A DNA stretch of 64,000 nucleotides from Sphingomonas faeni (GCF_024273235.1 NZ_JANBVH010000022.1:1-64000), one strand, 5' to 3'. Shown: positions 45,881 to 54,699, counted from the first letter of the stretch. Numbers and translations: made by a program. Notes: generated by a model not told the origin, from the sequence alone.

Positions 45881-48046
45881 ATGATGATCGAAAATCTCGA
45901 CGATTCAGTTTCGGTCGGCGAACGTTCGGCGGACGCCGGGGCATGGACCTGCCCGATGCACCCCGCGGTCCGGCAGCCACATGCCGGAATCTGCCCTATC
46001 TGCGGGATGGCGCTCGAACCGGTGCTAGTGTCGGTCGATGACTCCGCAAACCCGGAACTGGCCGATTTCTCCCGCCGTTTCTGGGCCGCAACGCTGTTGT
46101 GTATCCCGCTGCTGGCGCTCGCAATGGGTGGTGACATGCTGCGGCCGGGGCTCATTCCGGCAGGTGTGTCGCCGTGGATCCAGCTCGCCTTGTGCACACC
46201 GATCGTCGCCGGCGCGGGTCTGCCGGTGTTCCGACGGGCATGGACTTCGGTCGTGACGCGGCGGCTCAACATGTTCACCCTGATCGGCTTGGGCGTCGGC
46301 GCTGCGTATCTGTACAGCTTCATCGCGACCATCTTTCCCGACATGTTTTCGCCGAGCCTGCGCGGTCACGGCGGGATGGTACCGGTCTATTATGAGTCGG
46401 CGGGCATGGTGGTCACGTTGGTGCTGCTAGGCCAGATCCTCGAATTGCGCGCGCGAGCAGCGACCGGGAATGCCATCCGCGCGCTGCTGCACCTTGCGCC
46501 GAAGATGGCGCGCCATATAGCCGAGGACGGCAGCGAGACCGACGTGCCGGTGTCCGAGGTCGTGATCGGCGACAGGATACGGATTCGCCCCGGCGAAGCG
46601 GTGCCCGTCGATGGCGTGGTGCTGGAGGGGCGTTCCTCAGTCGACGAGTCGATGCTGACGGGGGAGTCCGCGCCGGTACAGAAAAGCCCGGCCAGCAAGC
46701 TGACCGGCGGGACGCTGAACGGGTCGGGAAGTCTCATTCTCGGTGTCCGTGCGGTCGGCAGCGACACCATGCTCGCACAGATCGTTCGCATGGTTTCGGA
46801 CGCGCAACGCAGCCGAGCCCCGATCCAGGCGGTCGCGGATCGCGTCTCGAGCTGGTTCGTGCCGCTGGTGATAGCGATCGCCGTCGCGACGTTCGTCATC
46901 TGGCTAGTGGTTGGTCCGGAGCCGCGGTTCGGCCATGCGCTGCTCAATGCGGTATCGGTCCTGATCATCGCCTGTCCCTGCGCGCTCGGGCTGGCAACGC
47001 CCATGTCAATCATGGTCGGAACGGGGAGGGGCGCGAAGGCAGGCGTCCTGGTGAAGAATGCAGAAGCGCTTCAGGCGCTGGCAGCGATTGATACCCTGGT
47101 GATCGACAAGACCGGAACGCTGACCGAGGGACATCCCAGGCTGGTGGAAATCGAGACGTTTGGCCGCGAGCCGGAGAACGCCGTCCTGGCTTTGGCCGCC
47201 GCGCTCGAGGTTCAATCGGAGCATCCGCTCGGGCTCGCGGTCGTGGACGGCGCCCGCGAACGCAAGCTCGCGTTGGCCGAGGTCGCGGATTTTCAGTCGC
47301 AGGCGGGGCTGGGCGTCAGTGGGCGGGTAGATGGCCGCTTGGTCGTAATCGGGAACGCAGCGCAGATGGAGCGGGTCGGCATCGAACCTGAGCCGTTCGA
47401 GGCGACTGCCGATCACCATCGAAACACGGGCGCCAGCACGATGTTCGTGGCGGTAGACGGCGGCTTGGTCGGATTGCTCGCCGTGGCTGACCCAGTGCGG
47501 AGCGCCAGTGGCCCGGCGATCCAGGCTTTGCGCGCGGACGGTTTGCGTATCGTGATGCTGACCGGCGACAATTTGGCGACGGCCACGGCCGTCGCAAAGG
47601 CGGTTGGCGGGATTGACGAGGTCTGGGCGGATCTGCGTCCGGAAGACAAGGCACGGATCGTGTCGGAGCTGCGGGCTGCGGGCGCAAAGGTCGCAATGGC
47701 GGGCGATGGCGTAAACGATGCGCCGGCGCTGGCGGCGGCTGACGTCGGCGTGGCATTGGGGAGCGGCACCGATGTGGCGATCGCGAGCGCAGGTCTCACC
47801 CTTACGAAGGGCGACCTTTCCGCGCTGGTGCGGGCGCGGCGCCTCTCCGAGGCGGTGATGCGCAACATTCGCCAAAACCTTTTTTTCTCGCTCGTTTTCA
47901 ACGGTGTCGGCCTGCCGGTAGCCGCGGGTATCCTTTATCCCCTGACGGGGACGCTTCTCTCGCCGATGATCGCCGGGGCCGCGATGGCACTATCGAGCCT
48001 AGCCGTGATTGGTAATGCGCTGCGACTGAGTTCGGTTAGACTTTAA
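45881..48046 (+). CDS. P1B-type copper-transporting ATPase
   Basis: A 721-residue heavy-metal ATPase. The N-terminus has a CPMHP...CPICGMAL heavy-metal-binding domain instead of HMA repeats. LTGESAPVQK is the actuator loop, IIACPCALGLATPMSI the copper-type TM6, VIDKTGTLTEGHP the phosphorylation site, SEHPLG the nucleotide loop and GDGVNDAPALAAADVG the hinge. CPC indicates Cu+ export or delivery. GGAG precedes the chosen ATG. In a micro-oxic unit it may help metallate enzymes such as oxidases. Confidence 0.9.
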   Translation: MMIENLDDSVSVGERSADAGAWTCPMHPAVRQPHAGICPICGMALEPVLVSVDDSANPELADFSRRFWAATLLCIPLLALAMGGDMLRPGLIPAGVSPWIQLALCTPIVAGAGLPVFRRAWTSVVTRRLNMFTLIGLGVGAAYLYSFIATIFPDMFSPSLRGHGGMVPVYYESAGMVVTLVLLGQILELRARAATGNAIRALLHLAPKMARHIAEDGSETDVPVSEVVIGDRIRIRPGEAVPVDGVVLEGRSSVDESMLTGESAPVQKSPASKLTGGTLNGSGSLILGVRAVGSDTMLAQIVRMVSDAQRSRAPIQAVADRVSSWFVPLVIAIAVATFVIWLVVGPEPRFGHALLNAVSVLIIACPCALGLATPMSIMVGTGRGAKAGVLVKNAEALQALAAIDTLVIDKTGTLTEGHPRLVEIETFGREPENAVLALAAALEVQSEHPLGLAVVDGARERKLALAEVADFQSQAGLGVSGRVDGRLVVIGNAAQMERVGIEPEPFEATADHHRNTGASTMFVAVDGGLVGLLAVADPVRSASGPAIQALRADGLRIVMLTGDNLATATAVAKAVGGIDEVWADLRPEDKARIVSELRAAGAKVAMAGDGVNDAPALAAADVGVALGSGTDVAIASAGLTLTKGDLSALVRARRLSEAVMRNIRQNLFFSLVFNGVGLPVAAGILYPLTGTLLSPMIAGAAMALSSLAVIGNALRLSSVRL

Positions 48047-48161
48047 GCGGGACGTGCCGCACGCTGGCACGAGCGGATGGCGTGAAAGCGGCCCAGGCAT
48101 CGACCTCGTTTTGCAAAAACACGATACAAGCGCTTTCTGGCGGTTCTGCATTCCCCGCTTC

Positions 48162-48175
48162 TCCGTACTTCCCGA
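48162..48175 (+). promoter_or_regulatory. FixJ-like box (TCCGTACTTCCCGA), small membrane protein
   Basis: TAGTTA (48203-48208) begins 27 nt downstream. The site lies in a 323-bp gene-free stretch after the Cu ATPase; the only gene it can serve is the 47-residue membrane protein. Confidence 0.7.
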
Positions 48176-48369
48176 CTCTGTCTGGTCCGCGGCTTTGCCT
48201 GCTAGTTAATAATGCGGTCCTCAGCCGGACCAAGCCATGTCAACCGGTCGTCATTTACAGAACCCCAAGCCAGACGTACGAGAGTCTTAACCGGGCACCC
48301 CATGGCATCTACTCCGCAGAAACTGATCCTACAGGTTGATCTTCATTCTAATTACGAATGGTATTGCCG

Positions 48370-48513
48370 ATGCTCACCAGTGGGGGCTTCCTTGTTCTCA
48401 TAGTCCTGCCAATCGTCGGCGGCGTTTTAGCGTCGCTTGCGGTAATCGCACTTACACACGTTGAGCCAAGCTGGATCTGGAAGGCCACCCCTCCAGATAC
48501 GCCTTGGAAATAA
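48370..48513 (+). CDS. 47-residue single-pass membrane protein
   Basis: The product has one clear transmembrane helix (FLVLIVLPIVGGVLASLAVI) and a polar, Trp/Pro-rich tail (EPSWIWKATPPDTPWK). No strong SD is seen. The coding claim rests on amphipathic layout, clean hydrophobicity and the FixJ-like promoter 160 bp upstream. Small proteins like this often stabilise membrane complexes; the partner might be the ATPase upstream, but that is a guess. Confidence 0.55.
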   Translation: MLTSGGFLVLIVLPIVGGVLASLAVIALTHVEPSWIWKATPPDTPWK

Positions 48514-48651
48514 CGAAAATAGAGTGGCGAGGGTGGTGAAGCGTGGCGGCGGGGCACCAGAGATGCGATCAGGTCATGCCGATATGATTGTCGTCACGCT
48601 TTTCTACTGACGCACGATGAACGGCAAACTCGCACGGCGCCGCCCCTCCCC

Positions 48652-49560
48652 TTAATTCGGCAGGCGTTCCGGGTCGATCGTGAGGGTAATGATGACGCCC
48701 CCCGTCGGCCAATCGAAGTCGATCGAGCCCCCAAGGTCGGCCTTCATGCTGCGGACGATCAGTTTGCTACCGAACCCACCTGTCGTCGGCGCACCGACGA
48801 TCACCGGCCCGCCGGTTTCAATCCAGCGTAGAACGAACGTCGCCTCTTCTTCCGCGCTGTGCCTCAGGTTCAACCGACCATCGGGCGTCGACAGCGCGCC
48901 ATACTTCATTGAATTGGTGGCGAGTTCGTGGATCACCAGCGCAAGCGCCGTGGCCGAGCGCTCGCCGATGGCAACGCGTGGTACCGAAACCCGAACGCGA
49001 CCGGACGAATCGGCTTCATCATATGGCTCCAGCAGGATGGTCAGCAGATCGCCAAGCAGAGCGCCACTCGGCTTGCTGCCGGCAATCGGGCGAACCTGAT
49101 CGTGCGCCCGGCCAAGCGCCGAGAGCCGCTGCGTCAGATCGCGCGCCATATCGGCCGCCGATGCGGCCCCCCGCGAGCTTATGTGGGTCAGGCCGGTGGC
49201 GATGGTCAGCAGGTTTTTCACCCGGTGGCTCATTTCGCCTGCGAGCAGTTCGTGGCTCTCTTCCGCCTGCTTGCGGCCGCTGACGTCTAGAAAGATTCCG
49301 AACAAGGTCTGCTCAGCCGCTTCAGTATCGTCACCTTTGCCACGCGCCGAAATCCACCGGACCGTGTCGGCGACGAAGATCCGAAAGTCGATCTCGTACA
49401 GGCCGAGCTCGGCGCGTGCGGCGTTAAACGCGGCACGAACCCGCCCGCGGTCCTCCGGATGGATGTGCGCCGACAAATCCTCGAACGTCACCGAGTCACT
49501 CGGCTTTAAGCCCCAGAGCGAGAAGGCGACGTCGTCCATCTCAAGGATGTCAGTCTCCAT
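48652..49560 (-). CDS. HWE-family sensor histidine kinase with PAS domain
   Basis: At least 302 residues. A PAS/PAC unit (FEDLSAHIHPEDRGRVRAAF ... GIFLDVSGRKQAEE) precedes the kinase core. EMSHRVKNLLTIATG is the phospho-His box, VIHELATNSMKYGALS the N box and LRWIETGG the W-x-E that names the HWE family. Continuation upstream of the assigned ATG is open in the same frame (RLRLAVEAAGIALWSWN) and completes the PAS, but has no start codon; a one-base change in the C6 run at 49617-49622 would connect it to a GTG. So either the PAS is shortened or there is a frameshift. Confidence 0.78.
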   Translation of the reverse strand: METDILEMDDVAFSLWGLKPSDSVTFEDLSAHIHPEDRGRVRAAFNAARAELGLYEIDFRIFVADTVRWISARGKGDDTEAAEQTLFGIFLDVSGRKQAEESHELLAGEMSHRVKNLLTIATGLTHISSRGAASAADMARDLTQRLSALGRAHDQVRPIAGSKPSGALLGDLLTILLEPYDEADSSGRVRVSVPRVAIGERSATALALVIHELATNSMKYGALSTPDGRLNLRHSAEEEATFVLRWIETGGPVIVGAPTTGGFGSKLIVRSMKADLGGSIDFDWPTGGVIITLTIDPERLPN

Positions 49561-49686
49561 GTTCCAGGACCACAGCGCGATGCCGGCCGCTTCAACGGCA
49601 AGTCGTAGGCGTTTGGCCCCCCAAAGGGGTACGCACCTAGCTTCAGTTGTGGAGATATTCTTGATCCTTCAACGTCTAGGCAATGA

Positions 49687-50103
49687 TCATTCCGCGGCGG
49701 TCCAGCTGCTCCAACTGCGATCAACCGAGGCGGCGATCGCTGCGACGAGGGGGCGATCGCCGATGTTGCGATCGAACACCTTGTCGCCATTCTCTGCCGC
49801 TTCCTGTGCGAGCTTGCCCTCGGGGTCCAGCCCGTCGAGCAGGATGCCCCTGCCCCGCCAGCCGGTGGCACGCATCTCGCGCAGAAGTTCGAGGCCATCG
49901 ATCTCGGGCATGTCGATATCGACGATAATGCAGGCATAATCGCGCGAGCGCGGGTCGGCGAGGAGTGCGGCGCAGGTTGCATAAGATCGGACGCCATAGC
50001 GTTCCGAGCGCAGCATGATCTGTCGCGCGTGCCGGATATCGCTGTCGCCGTCGACGAGCGAGACGCCGATGCTTTCCGGAGAAGTAATATCCTTCATAGT
50101 CAT
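49687..50103 (-). CDS. Single-domain response regulator, atypical
   Basis: A 138-residue receiver: VSLVDGDSDIRHARQ provides the acidic cluster in a reduced form, and ACIIVDIDMPEIDGLELLREM the phosphoacceptor Asp. The Lys-Pro of the canonical switch is replaced by VFDRNIGD, so signalling may be unusual. The ATG at 50103 has an AAGGA SD. It lies between fixJ and the HWE kinase and is probably part of a phosphorelay with one of them. Confidence 0.78.
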   Translation of the reverse strand: MTMKDITSPESIGVSLVDGDSDIRHARQIMLRSERYGVRSYATCAALLADPRSRDYACIIVDIDMPEIDGLELLREMRATGWRGRGILLDGLDPEGKLAQEAAENGDKVFDRNIGDRPLVAAIAASVDRSWSSWTAAE

Positions 50104-50183
50104 GCCAATTCCTTGTGGAATCCAAGGGTCGCATGTTCTGCCTGGCGCTGTCTTTACGTAGTAAGCGAGGGGTGTGGCCGTGA

Positions 50184-50807
50184 TCAAGCCGCCTCGCCGA
50201 GCCCCGCGGCGAATGCGATGCGCAATACATCGGACAGGCTGCGGGCGTGGACCTTATCCATCAGGTTCGCTCGGTGAACCTCGACCGTGCGGGTCGCAAT
50301 TCCAAGATCGAACGCGATCAGTTTGTTAGGCCGGCCGAGCACCATGCCATCCAGCACGTCGCGCTCGCGCGGGGTCAGCGCTGCAAGCCGCACGACCGCG
50401 TCCGCCGAGGCCACATGGTCGCGCTTGTCGCGCGCGGCATGCTTGAACGCCTCATCGATCGCGGCGAGCAACGCTGCACGCTCGAACGGTTTTTCCAGGA
50501 ACTCCAGAGCGCCGGCCTTGATAGCGCGAACCGCCAGCGTGACGTCGCCGTGACCAGTGAGCATGATCACCGGCAGTCCGATTCCTTGCGACGACAGGCG
50601 GTCCTGCACTTCCAGTCCGTCGATTCCGGGCATGCGGACGTCGAGCAGAATGCAGCCCCGCGTCTCGCGGTCGACGACCCCCAGGAATTCCGTACCCGAG
50701 GTGTAGGTCTTCACGACGTGTCCCGCCTTGCGGAGCATGAAACCGATCGACTGGCGGATGGCTTCGTCGTCGTCGACGATATGAACGATGTTGGGCGTAT
50801 CGGTCAT
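50184..50807 (-). CDS. fixJ: FixJ-type response regulator
   Basis: A 207-residue regulator. The receiver has VHIVDDDEAIRQS, LLDVRMPGIDG with phospho-Asp56, MLTGHGDV and LEKPF. The LuxR-type HTH is LTPRERDVLDGMVLGRPNKL followed by IATRTVEVHRANLMDKV. From memory, rhizobial FixJ has ISPRTVEVHRANVMAKM at the recognition helix, so DNA specificity should be close. It starts within the fixL stop (ATGA). It is the obvious candidate for binding the 14-bp boxes of this region. Confidence 0.92.
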   Translation of the reverse strand: MTDTPNIVHIVDDDEAIRQSIGFMLRKAGHVVKTYTSGTEFLGVVDRETRGCILLDVRMPGIDGLEVQDRLSSQGIGLPVIMLTGHGDVTLAVRAIKAGALEFLEKPFERAALLAAIDEAFKHAARDKRDHVASADAVVRLAALTPRERDVLDGMVLGRPNKLIAFDLGIATRTVEVHRANLMDKVHARSLSDVLRIAFAAGLGEAA

Positions 50808-52354
50808 TCGTCTTCTCCAGCGAGTGGAACGCAAAAATGGAAGACCGTGCCACCGGTGGGTACCGCGTCGGCCCAGATGCGGCCGCCATGCGCTTCAACG
50901 ATGGTACGGCAAATCGACAGGCCAAGGCCCATGCCGCTCTCCTTGGTGGTCGCGAATGCCTCGAACAGACGCTCGCGAACCGCATCCTCGATGCCGCTAC
51001 CGGTATCGCTCACGCTCACCCGCACCCATCCTGCCCGATCAGGGGCGGTCGAGATCGTCAGATGCTTGGTCGACGCTGTCGACATCGCCTGAATCGCGTT
51101 GCGGATCAGATTGACCAGCACCTGCTGAATCTGAATGCGATCGACGAGGACATGGTCGAGGCCTGCGGCGATCGTCATAGTGACCGTGATCCCGGCCTCA
51201 TGCGCCCCGAGCAAGCCGAGGCTGGTTGCCTCGTTAACCAGCGCGTCGAGACGCTCGAGACGAAATCCGGTGTCGCCCCCGTCCACGAAGGACCGCAACC
51301 GGCGGATGATCTCGCCGGCCCGCAAGGTCTGGGCGGCCGCCAAGTCAAGCGCTTCGGAGATTTCGGCAAGCAAAGGATCTGCTGTCTCACCGATCATGTC
51401 GCGGCTTGTCTCAAGATAAGCGGCGATCGCAGTCAGCGGCTGGTTGATTTCATGCGCTAGCGTCGACGCCATTGTTCCCATCGCGCTGACGCGCGAGACG
51501 TGGACCAGCTTGGACTGTAATTCCTGCATCTTGCGCTCATCCTCGCGACGCGAGGTGAGATCGCGGATGAAGCCCGTAAAGATCCGTTCGCCGCCGATCG
51601 AAACTTCGCCGACCGCGAGCTCGATCGGAAATTCCTCGCCGTTCGAGCGGAGCGCCGTAGTCGCGCGAATGCTGCCGATGATATGACGCACCCCCGTGTC
51701 CAAATAGGTGCTCAGATATCCATCGTGAGTCGTGCGTTCGGCTTCCGGCATCAGCATGCTAACGTTGCGGCCAACGACATCGGCTTCAAGATACCCAAAC
51801 ATCGTCTCGGCCGTGCTGCTGAACGAGGAGACCGTGCCAGTTTCGTTCATCACGATCATGGCCTCCGGTACGGTCGCAAGGATCGAGCGGAGATGATGTT
51901 CTCGGCGTGAAACGGCGGCCGCGGCCGCTTTCTGATCGGTGACGTCGCGGACCACCTTGCCGAAGCCGCGCAGCGCACCATTGTCGTCGCGCAGCGCGGT
52001 GATGGTCACACTGGCTAGAAATTCCGATCCATCCTTGCGGATCCGCCAGCTTTCCTCCTCGACGCTGCCTTCGGCATTCGCGCGCGCCAGGTCGCGCTTT
52101 GGTTTGCCGGCGGCGACATCGTCAGGGGAATAGAAGGTTGCAAAGTCCCGGCCGATGATCTCCTCCTCGGTCCAGCCTTTGATCTTTTGCGCGCCGCGAT
52201 TCCAGATCGTCACCCGGCCCTTGGGGTCGAGCATATAGATCGCGTAATTGGTGGCACCGTCGATCAGCAGCCCGAGTTCTTCGTGCATTTCGGCATTGCT
52301 GCGAGCGACACCCGCAAGCGCCGCGGCTACGGACGTCGGTTGATCGGCGTTCAC
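50804..52354 (-). CDS. fixL: FixL-type oxygen-sensing histidine kinase
   Basis: About 516 residues: PAS (20-140), heme PAS (150-265), His kinase (275-515). In the second PAS, EAERTTHDGYLSTYLDTGVR has the proximal heme His (210 by this start) and GSIRATT the Arg (230); the 20-residue spacing equals H200/R220 of Bradyrhizobium FixL, where Arg contacts bound O2. LAVGEVSIGGERIFTGFIRDLT is also FixL-like. STLAHEINQPLTAI carries the phospho-His. It should be active without O2. The start is uncertain; the GTG at 52354 was taken because the frame further up overlaps a small membrane gene. Confidence 0.9.
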   Translation of the reverse strand: MNADQPTSVAAALAGVARSNAEMHEELGLLIDGATNYAIYMLDPKGRVTIWNRGAQKIKGWTEEEIIGRDFATFYSPDDVAAGKPKRDLARANAEGSVEEESWRIRKDGSEFLASVTITALRDDNGALRGFGKVVRDVTDQKAAAAAVSRREHHLRSILATVPEAMIVMNETGTVSSFSSTAETMFGYLEADVVGRNVSMLMPEAERTTHDGYLSTYLDTGVRHIIGSIRATTALRSNGEEFPIELAVGEVSIGGERIFTGFIRDLTSRREDERKMQELQSKLVHVSRVSAMGTMASTLAHEINQPLTAIAAYLETSRDMIGETADPLLAEISEALDLAAAQTLRAGEIIRRLRSFVDGGDTGFRLERLDALVNEATSLGLLGAHEAGITVTMTIAAGLDHVLVDRIQIQQVLVNLIRNAIQAMSTASTKHLTISTAPDRAGWVRVSVSDTGSGIEDAVRERLFEAFATTKESGMGLGLSICRTIVEAHGGRIWADAVPTGGTVFHFCVPLAGEDE

Positions 52355-52481
52355 AACGGCACGCGCGCGGATGGCCAAAGCCGGGGTCGGGATATCATCT
52401 GAGCGTCCGCCTTCTGAATCAGAGGCTTGGGGCGCCGGACGCCGATACGAGTTCTGCTTAGGCAGCCGGCGTTCGTCCCCC

Positions 52482-52625
52482 TTACACCAGTCCGGCGGCG
52501 TAAGCGAATGCTGCCTCACCTATGATAAGAATGGAAAGCACGCCGCCGCCGATCGTTGCGCGAATATTGAGCGAAGTAAGAGATCGGAAGAGCGGCCGCA
52601 GATAGAGATTGAGAGTGTGAGCCAT
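52482..52625 (-). CDS. 47-residue membrane protein upstream of fixL
   Basis: A short basic N-terminus (MAHTLNLYLRPLFRSLTS) and one transmembrane helix (ATIGGGVLSILIIGEAAFAY). An ATG six codons upstream (52643) is an alternative. It lies in the same direction as fixL. No convincing SD; coding support comes from the clean hydrophobic helix with a basic flank. Confidence 0.45.
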   Translation of the reverse strand: MAHTLNLYLRPLFRSLTSLNIRATIGGGVLSILIIGEAAFAYAAGLV

Positions 52626-52728
52626 TTCGAAACCCGTTTTCATTGCCTGGCTAAGGTGACGGAGCGCGGGCGGTCCGCCTATTGTGGTTTCACACATCGC
52701 ACGGAAATGCGTGGGTCTTCGGCCCGTT

Positions 52729-52742
52729 TGCGTAGTTTCCGA
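52729..52742 (+). promoter_or_regulatory. FixJ-like box (TGCGTAGTTTCCGA), VIT transporter
   Basis: TAGGCC (52769-52774) begins 26 nt downstream. Points to the VIT family gene, 105 bp before its preferred GTG. Confidence 0.8.
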
Positions 52743-52847
52743 GCTTTGTCGCCGCCGGCTCACGCAGTTAGGCCCAGAGCCTGTCCAAACGAGATGCCTC
52801 ACCTGACGAGCGGTTCGCTCTTCCCCACCGCTGTCGGAGATACCCAC

Positions 52848-53549
52848 GTGATCCCAACGGTTCGACATCTCGAGCACCATACGACCCAGAATGTCGGATG
52901 GCTGCGTGCGGCGGTACTCGGTGCGAACGATGGCATCCTGTCGACAGCAAGCCTGGTCCTTGGCGTAGCGGCCGCGCATGGCACGCCACAAGCCATCTTA
53001 ATCGCGGGCGCCGCCGGCCTGGTCGCAGGGGCCATGTCGATGGCGGCGGGCGAATATGTCTCGGTTCATTCTCAGGCCGATGCCGAGAAAGCCGATCTGC
53101 GGCGTGAGGGCGCGGAGATCGCTTCGGACGCCGCTGGCGAAACCCGTGAACTGGCCGCAATCTATGTAGGGCGCGGGCTGGATGCGGATCTTGCAAAAAA
53201 AGTGGCGGACCAGCTTACCGCGCATGATGCGCTGGGCGCGCATGCGCGCGATGAGCTCGGGCTCAGCGACGAACTTCGTGCGCGGCCGATCCAGGCGGCA
53301 CTCGCCTCCGCAACCAGCTTTGCGGCCGGGGCGTCGCTTCCAGTGCTCGTTGCCCGCTTCGCGCCTCCGTCGAACCTGATTGCAGCGGTTTCGCTGACAT
53401 CGCTGCTGTCGCTCGCCGTGCTAGGGGCCCTTGCTGCACAGGTCGGTGGCGCGCGCGTCGCTGTCGGCGCGCTGCGCGTGACCTTCTGGGGGGCGCTCGC
53501 CATGGCGGTGACCGCCGGTGTGGGCGCGCTGTTCGGGACATCTGTGTGA
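52848..53549 (+). CDS. VIT1/CCC1 family Fe/Mn transporter
   Basis: A 233-residue membrane protein. WLRAAVLGANDGILSTASLV is the TM1 signature, followed by GLVAGAMSMAAGEYVSVHSQ with the TM2 metal residues and a helical loop (AEKADLRREGAEI). Three more C-terminal helices complete the fold. Family members export or sequester Fe2+/Mn2+. The GTG was chosen for a CGGAG SD eight bases before; an in-frame ATG at 52794 is possible but without SD. Lower oxygen raises free Fe2+, which would explain control by FixJ. Confidence 0.85.
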   Translation: MIPTVRHLEHHTTQNVGWLRAAVLGANDGILSTASLVLGVAAAHGTPQAILIAGAAGLVAGAMSMAAGEYVSVHSQADAEKADLRREGAEIASDAAGETRELAAIYVGRGLDADLAKKVADQLTAHDALGAHARDELGLSDELRARPIQAALASATSFAAGASLPVLVARFAPPSNLIAAVSLTSLLSLAVLGALAAQVGGARVAVGALRVTFWGALAMAVTAGVGALFGTSV

Positions 53550-53612
53550 AGAGCCTGGGGCGGGGTCAGCCACTATGGCTTTCGCATGAAAATGTCGAAC
53601 GGCTCGCTGAGA

Positions 53613-54596
53613 CTAGACGGTCAGCACGGCCGCACCCTCGAACCGGCCGTGACGAAGATCCGCGAGCGCCGTGTTGGCTTGAGCGAGCGGATACCGGTTG
53701 ATCGTCGTGACGATGCCGATCTTGGGGGCGAGCGTCAGAAAATCGAGACCATCCTGCCGGGTCAGATTGGCGACCGACACGAGCTGGCGTTCTTCCCACA
53801 GCACCCGGTACGGGAAGCTTGGTATGTCGCTCATGTGGATCCCGGCGCAAACCACCCGGCCGCCCTTGCGCACCGCCTTCAGCGCGAGCGGCACGAGATC
53901 GCCAACCGTCGCGAACAGGATCGCGGCGTCGAGTGGCTCGGGCGGCATCTCGTCGGAGCCCCCAGCCCAGACGGCGGCCAAGGTTCTGGCGAACGCTTGG
54001 GTCACGAGATCTCCTGGTCGCGTGAAGGCATACACCGATCGCCCTTGCCAGGCCGCCACCTGCGCGACGATATGAGCAGAGGCGCCAAACCCATAAAGAC
54101 CAAGCCGTTTTCCCTCGCCGGCCTTACCGAGCGAACGCCAGCCGATGAGGCCAGCACACAACAACGGTGCGAGTGCGGCATCATCGCCCTCGTCACCGAG
54201 CGGAAAGGTGTAGCGCGCGTCGGCGATCACCGACGTCGCGAAGCCGCCGTCCCGCGTGTAGCCCGTAAAGAGCGGCGCATCGCAGAGATTCTCCTGGCCC
54301 GATCGGCAATAGGAGCAGATCCCGCAGGTATGGCCCAGCCAGGGTACGCCCACACGCTCGCCGACGCGCAGACCCTCGACCCCGCTGCCGATCGCATCGA
54401 TCCGACCGACGATTTCATGGCCGGGAATGATCGGCACCTGCGGCGAGGCGAGTTCGCCATCGACGACATGCAGATCGGTACGGCAAACTCCGCATGCCGC
54501 GACCGTCAGACGGATTTGCCCGGGGCCAGGCGTCCGCTCGGGCATTTCGGTCCACCGAAGCGGCTGACCGATCGCATTTAATATCATGGCGTGCAT
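53613..54596 (-). CDS. Zinc-dependent alcohol dehydrogenase (AdhA-like)
   Basis: A 327-residue MDR enzyme distinct from adhP. AACGVCRTDLHVVDGEL and IIPGHEIVG supply the catalytic Zn ligands, and CGICSYCRSGQENLC the structural Zn Cys. The NAD loop is GLYGFGASAHIVAQVA, with an unusual Ala/Ser in the glycine motif. It most resembles the MDR branch often annotated AdhA. A GGAG SD precedes the ATG. It is driven by the box at 54686, giving two FixJ-associated ADHs in this region. Confidence 0.87.
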   Translation of the reverse strand: MHAMILNAIGQPLRWTEMPERTPGPGQIRLTVAACGVCRTDLHVVDGELASPQVPIIPGHEIVGRIDAIGSGVEGLRVGERVGVPWLGHTCGICSYCRSGQENLCDAPLFTGYTRDGGFATSVIADARYTFPLGDEGDDAALAPLLCAGLIGWRSLGKAGEGKRLGLYGFGASAHIVAQVAAWQGRSVYAFTRPGDLVTQAFARTLAAVWAGGSDEMPPEPLDAAILFATVGDLVPLALKAVRKGGRVVCAGIHMSDIPSFPYRVLWEERQLVSVANLTRQDGLDFLTLAPKIGIVTTINRYPLAQANTALADLRHGRFEGAAVLTV

Positions 54597-54685
54597 CGTT
54601 CGCTCCTTCAATCAAGCGGCGTGCGCCTTAAGGAGTCCGGCGAGCCGTCAATTTTCGTGGCCACGTCGACCCGTTCGAGAAAGCG

Positions 54686-54699
54686 TCGGAAACTACGCA
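54686..54699 (-). promoter_or_regulatory. FixJ-like box (TGCGTAGTTTCCGA), second ADH
   Basis: Points to the ADH start 89 bp away. No clear TA-containing -10 at the expected distance. Forms a divergent pair with the site at 54830; the 358-bp spacer holds nothing else. Confidence 0.76.

Noticed and set aside
50153..50166. TTTACGTAGTAAGC between fixJ and the orphan receiver as an autoregulatory FixJ site.
   Set aside because: The right half does not match and its orientation is wrong for the receiver gene; kept only as a weak possibility.
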